From NCBI GenBank assembly GCA_002085285.1, contig NATK01000142.1, positions 1 to 6,390 on the forward strand: DNA of 6,390 bases, read 5' to 3'. The notes beneath the pieces are model-generated. The model was not told the DNA's origin, searched no databases, and saw nothing but the letters and a program-made list of their open reading frames with translations. Both the position numbers and the translations under genes were made by a program. The DNA is from Candidatus Latescibacteria bacterium 4484_7. GTDB taxonomy: Bacteria > Krumholzibacteriota > Krumholzibacteriia > Krumholzibacteriales > Krumholzibacteriaceae. Numbering within the stretch: position 1 is the stretch's first letter; each line of letters starts with the position of its first letter. Below are positions 4,947 to 6,390 of the stretch, piece by piece.

Positions 4947-6087
4947 CGTTGCGAACTGCCTCGTGAAGACGCTGAGATCCTTTGTTGTAATCTTGTTCTT
5001 GAAACCAAAGCTGAGAGATATCTCTTTCCTTTTCGCCGAGCATCTGTTCGAGTTCGACGGGATCGGAACTTCTCCTCAAAGCTTCCTCCAGAGATATCTG
5101 TCTATTGATGAACGCCTTGAACAAAGCTTGATTCATAGTCTGCATCCCATATTTTGTCCCTGCCTGCATCAGACCGTAAATCTGATGAACCTTGTCATCC
5201 CTTATCGTCGCTCTTATAGCAGGCGTGCAAACCATCACTTCGGCGACAAGCACTCTACCCTTGCCCGATATGTGAGGAACGAGCTGCTGGGTTATTACCC
5301 CCTCGAGCACAAAGGCGAGCTGGGCTCTCACCTGCCCCTGTTGAGTCGGAGGAAAAGAGTCGACGATTCTGTTGATCGACTCGAACGTTGAGTTGGTATG
5401 TAGCGTCGCGAGGGCAAGGTGGCCAGTTTCGGCAATAGTCAACGCAGCTTGCATCGTCTCGAGGTCCCTCATCTCACCAATGAGAATCACATCGGGGTCC
5501 TGCCTCAAGACATGCTTGAGTGCCGAAGCAAAAGATTCGGTATCGGCCTTTACTTCCCTCTGGTTCACTATGCAGTTCTTGTGCTGGTGAATATACTCTA
5601 TCGGATCTTCAATCGTTATGACGTGGGCATTTCTTTCATCGTTGATCTTGTCTATGATACTTGCGAGCGTCGTCGATTTACCGCTGCCGGTAGGACCTGT
5701 GACGAGGATCAAGCCCTTCTGCTTTTTCGAAAACTCCTCGACCACATCTGGCAGGCCGAGGCTCTTGAAATCGAGAATCTCGAAAGGAATTTGCCTTATA
5801 GCTATACTGGTGACCCCTCTTTGCTGAAATACATTAGCCCTGAAGCGCGATAGCCCCTGAATGCCAAACGAAAAATCGAGCTCCTTTTCGTTTTCGAACC
5901 TCTTCTGCTGTTCTTCGGTAAGGATACTGTAAGCTATCTGCTTACTTATGTCAGGTGTTATCACCGGATGGGACGTTCTTTTGATAACACCGTCGATCCT
6001 CAGCATAGGGGGCACGCCGGCTGTGATATGAAGATCGCTGGCGTTGTTGTCGATCATTTCCTGAAGTAAATCTCTGAGATTCAGCAT
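4819..6087 (-). CDS. pilT: PilT pilus-retraction ATPase with an aberrant out-of-frame C-terminal tail
   Basis: A secretion-type hexameric ATPase (VirB11/PilB/PilT family) at the cytoplasmic base of the pilus that powers retraction and twitching. The N-terminal PAS-like domain (about 1-100) includes DLHITAG at 18-24. The core has Walker A GPTGSGKST at 131-139, the Asp box ITIEDPIEY at 157-165, Walker B DPDVILIGEMRD at 197-208 and the His box TGHLALATLHT at 221-231. The PilT-specific AIRNLIRE motif appears as AIRATIRD at 290-297, which separates it from PilB. PilT-like sequence continues to DPVELEQML at about residue 350, the usual full length. The remaining 69 or so residues (to 422) are translated out of frame across pilC and resemble no PilT, with a stop at 4819-4821. 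The ATG start lies 24 nt after the pilB stop; GGGGG at 6098-6102 is a weak ribosome site. The enzyme may still fold, but with a foreign tail. Confidence 0.93.
   Translation of the reverse strand: MLNLRDLLQEMIDNNASDLHITAGVPPMLRIDGVIKRTSHPVITPDISKQIAYSILTEEQQKRFENEKELDFSFGIQGLSRFRANVFQQRGVTSIAIRQIPFEILDFKSLGLPDVVEEFSKKQKGLILVTGPTGSGKSTTLASIIDKINDERNAHVITIEDPIEYIHQHKNCIVNQREVKADTESFASALKHVLRQDPDVILIGEMRDLETMQAALTIAETGHLALATLHTNSTFESINRIVDSFPPTQQGQVRAQLAFVLEGVITQQLVPHISGKGRVLVAEVMVCTPAIRATIRDDKVHQIYGLMQAGTKYGMQTMNQALFKAFINRQISLEEALRRSSDPVELEQMLGEKERDISQLWFQEQDYNKGSQRLHEAVRNDDQCRSADGPVPRHSFEPARETFFQKDSDGGHDRCRIWNNTG
4947..5040 (-). pseudogene. Start-less remnant of the pilC 5' region fused to the pilT 3' end
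   Basis: In the pilC frame (+1 relative to pilT) this stretch translates to KRKEISLSFGF, NKITTKDLSVF and TRQFAT, which leads straight into the INAGLP motif of PilC. It corresponds to about residues 48-73 of a typical PilC. The frame is closed upstream by TGA near 5068-5070 and contains no usual start codon. PilT-like sequence (DPVELEQML) ends at about 5038 in the other frame. The join therefore lies around 5025-5040, in a purine-rich run. The normal pilT stop codon, the spacer and the pilC start are all absent. Confidence 0.8.
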
Positions 6088-6111
6088 AGTTGCTTTTCCC
6101 CCTATCTATTC

Positions 6112-6390
6112 TTACTTATTCGAAGTCTCCTTCAATACCTCTTCGAGTGATGTAACCCCTTCTTTCAACTTGTATATTCCATCCTGCCTCAGGGTAATCA
6201 TCCCTTCTTTGATAGCCTGATTTCTAATCTCAGTCGAAGAAGCTCTGTTTAGAATCATCTCTCGAACCTCTTCACTGACATCCATCACCTCGTATAATCC
6301 GATTCTTCCTGAATATCCCGTGCCACTGCAGTGTTGACAACCTACCGCCTCATAGATCTCGAACGGCTCTTCATCGCCAATGCCGAGCTC
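6112..6390 (-). CDS. pilB: PilB pilus-extension ATPase, C-terminal fragment
   Basis: The last 92 residues of PilB, the ATPase that powers pilus extension; the gene runs off the right edge and about 470 residues are outside the window. The visible part has a cysteine pair, CQHC, followed by SGTGYSGRIGLYEVMDV. This is the second half of the tetracysteine zinc site and the conserved segment after it in PilB/GspE ATPases; PilT lacks it. The protein then reads GMITLRQDGIYKLKEGVTSL and ends in ETSNK before a TAA. This C-terminal block (TLRQDG-KV-G-TSLEEVL) is typical of PilB. The stop is 24 nt before pilT, consistent with one operon. GspE of a type II secretion system has a similar C-terminus, but the following pilT settles the identity. 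Confidence 0.93.
   Translation of the reverse strand, partial: ELGIGDEEPFEIYEAVGCQHCSGTGYSGRIGLYEVMDVSEEVREMILNRASSTEIRNQAIKEGMITLRQDGIYKLKEGVTSLEEVLKETSNK

Noticed and set aside
5020..5045. Programmed +1 frameshift making a PilT-PilC fusion
   Set aside because: A +1 shift would join the frames, but there is no recognisable +1 shift signal (rare or stop codon at the shift site). Fusing a hexameric ATPase to a platform protein missing its N-terminus makes little sense. Deletion or assembly collapse is simpler.
5014..5099. Direct repeat AGAGATATCT at 5014-5023 and 5090-5099 as the recombination site for the pilT/pilC loss
   Set aside because: Both copies are still present on either side of intact PilT C-terminal sequence, so recombination between them did not create the junction. 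Each encodes an Ile-Ser-Leu in its own gene, so the match is probably chance.
1..6390. CRISPR array, tRNA, rRNA, insertion sequence or phage genes
   Set aside because: No regularly spaced repeats, RNA gene signatures, transposase motifs or terminal inverted repeats were seen; nearly all of the window is accounted for by pil genes.

Overview
The window is a type IVa pilus (T4aP) locus read entirely on the minus strand. In transcription order (right to left) it holds the 3' end of pilB (extension ATPase), pilT (retraction ATPase), pilC (inner-membrane platform), pilS (sensor kinase), pilR (sigma-54 activator) and pilA (major pilin), followed by a strong intrinsic terminator. This is the pilB-pilT-pilC-pilS-pilR-pilA order known from Geobacter-like bacteria, and it points to a Gram-negative-type, piliated bacterium with a sigma-54 system and moderate GC. 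The PilA style and the unusual PilR receiver suggest an uncultured or deep-branching lineage, but the window alone does not fix the taxonomy.

Layout: 6112-6390 is the PilB C-terminus. 4819-6087 is pilT, whose last 69 codons run out of frame over pilC. 3957-4946 is the ATG-initiated part of pilC, with PilC-like sequence continuing upstream to about 5033 without a start codon. 2217-3953 is pilS and 941-2194 is pilR. 717-940 is the pilR-pilA intergenic region, with a well-formed sigma-54 promoter, two perfect hairpins in the predicted leader and a strong Shine-Dalgarno. 285-716 is pilA and 229-261 its terminator. 1-228 has no convincing gene.

How it works together: PilB and PilT drive extension and retraction on the PilC platform. 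PilS phosphorylates PilR, which is expected to activate sigma-54 transcription of pilA from the promoter at 854-868. pilB, pilT, pilC, pilS and pilR are closely spaced and look like one operon; pilA has its own promoter and terminator.

The notable points are departures from this textbook plan. (1) At the pilT/pilC boundary the PilT C-terminus joins directly, out of frame, to PilC sequence lacking its normal N-terminus and start codon. (2) PilR stops just after its AAA+ domain and lacks the Fis-type helix-turn-helix, which is not found in any frame downstream. (3) PilS has HEIRAPL rather than HEIRNPL at the phosphoacceptor histidine, the position linked to phosphatase activity. The first two may be real deletions or rewiring, or assembly errors; read-level checks would decide. 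I see no wholly new system here. The most interesting possibility is a rewired or decaying PilS-PilR-PilA circuit.
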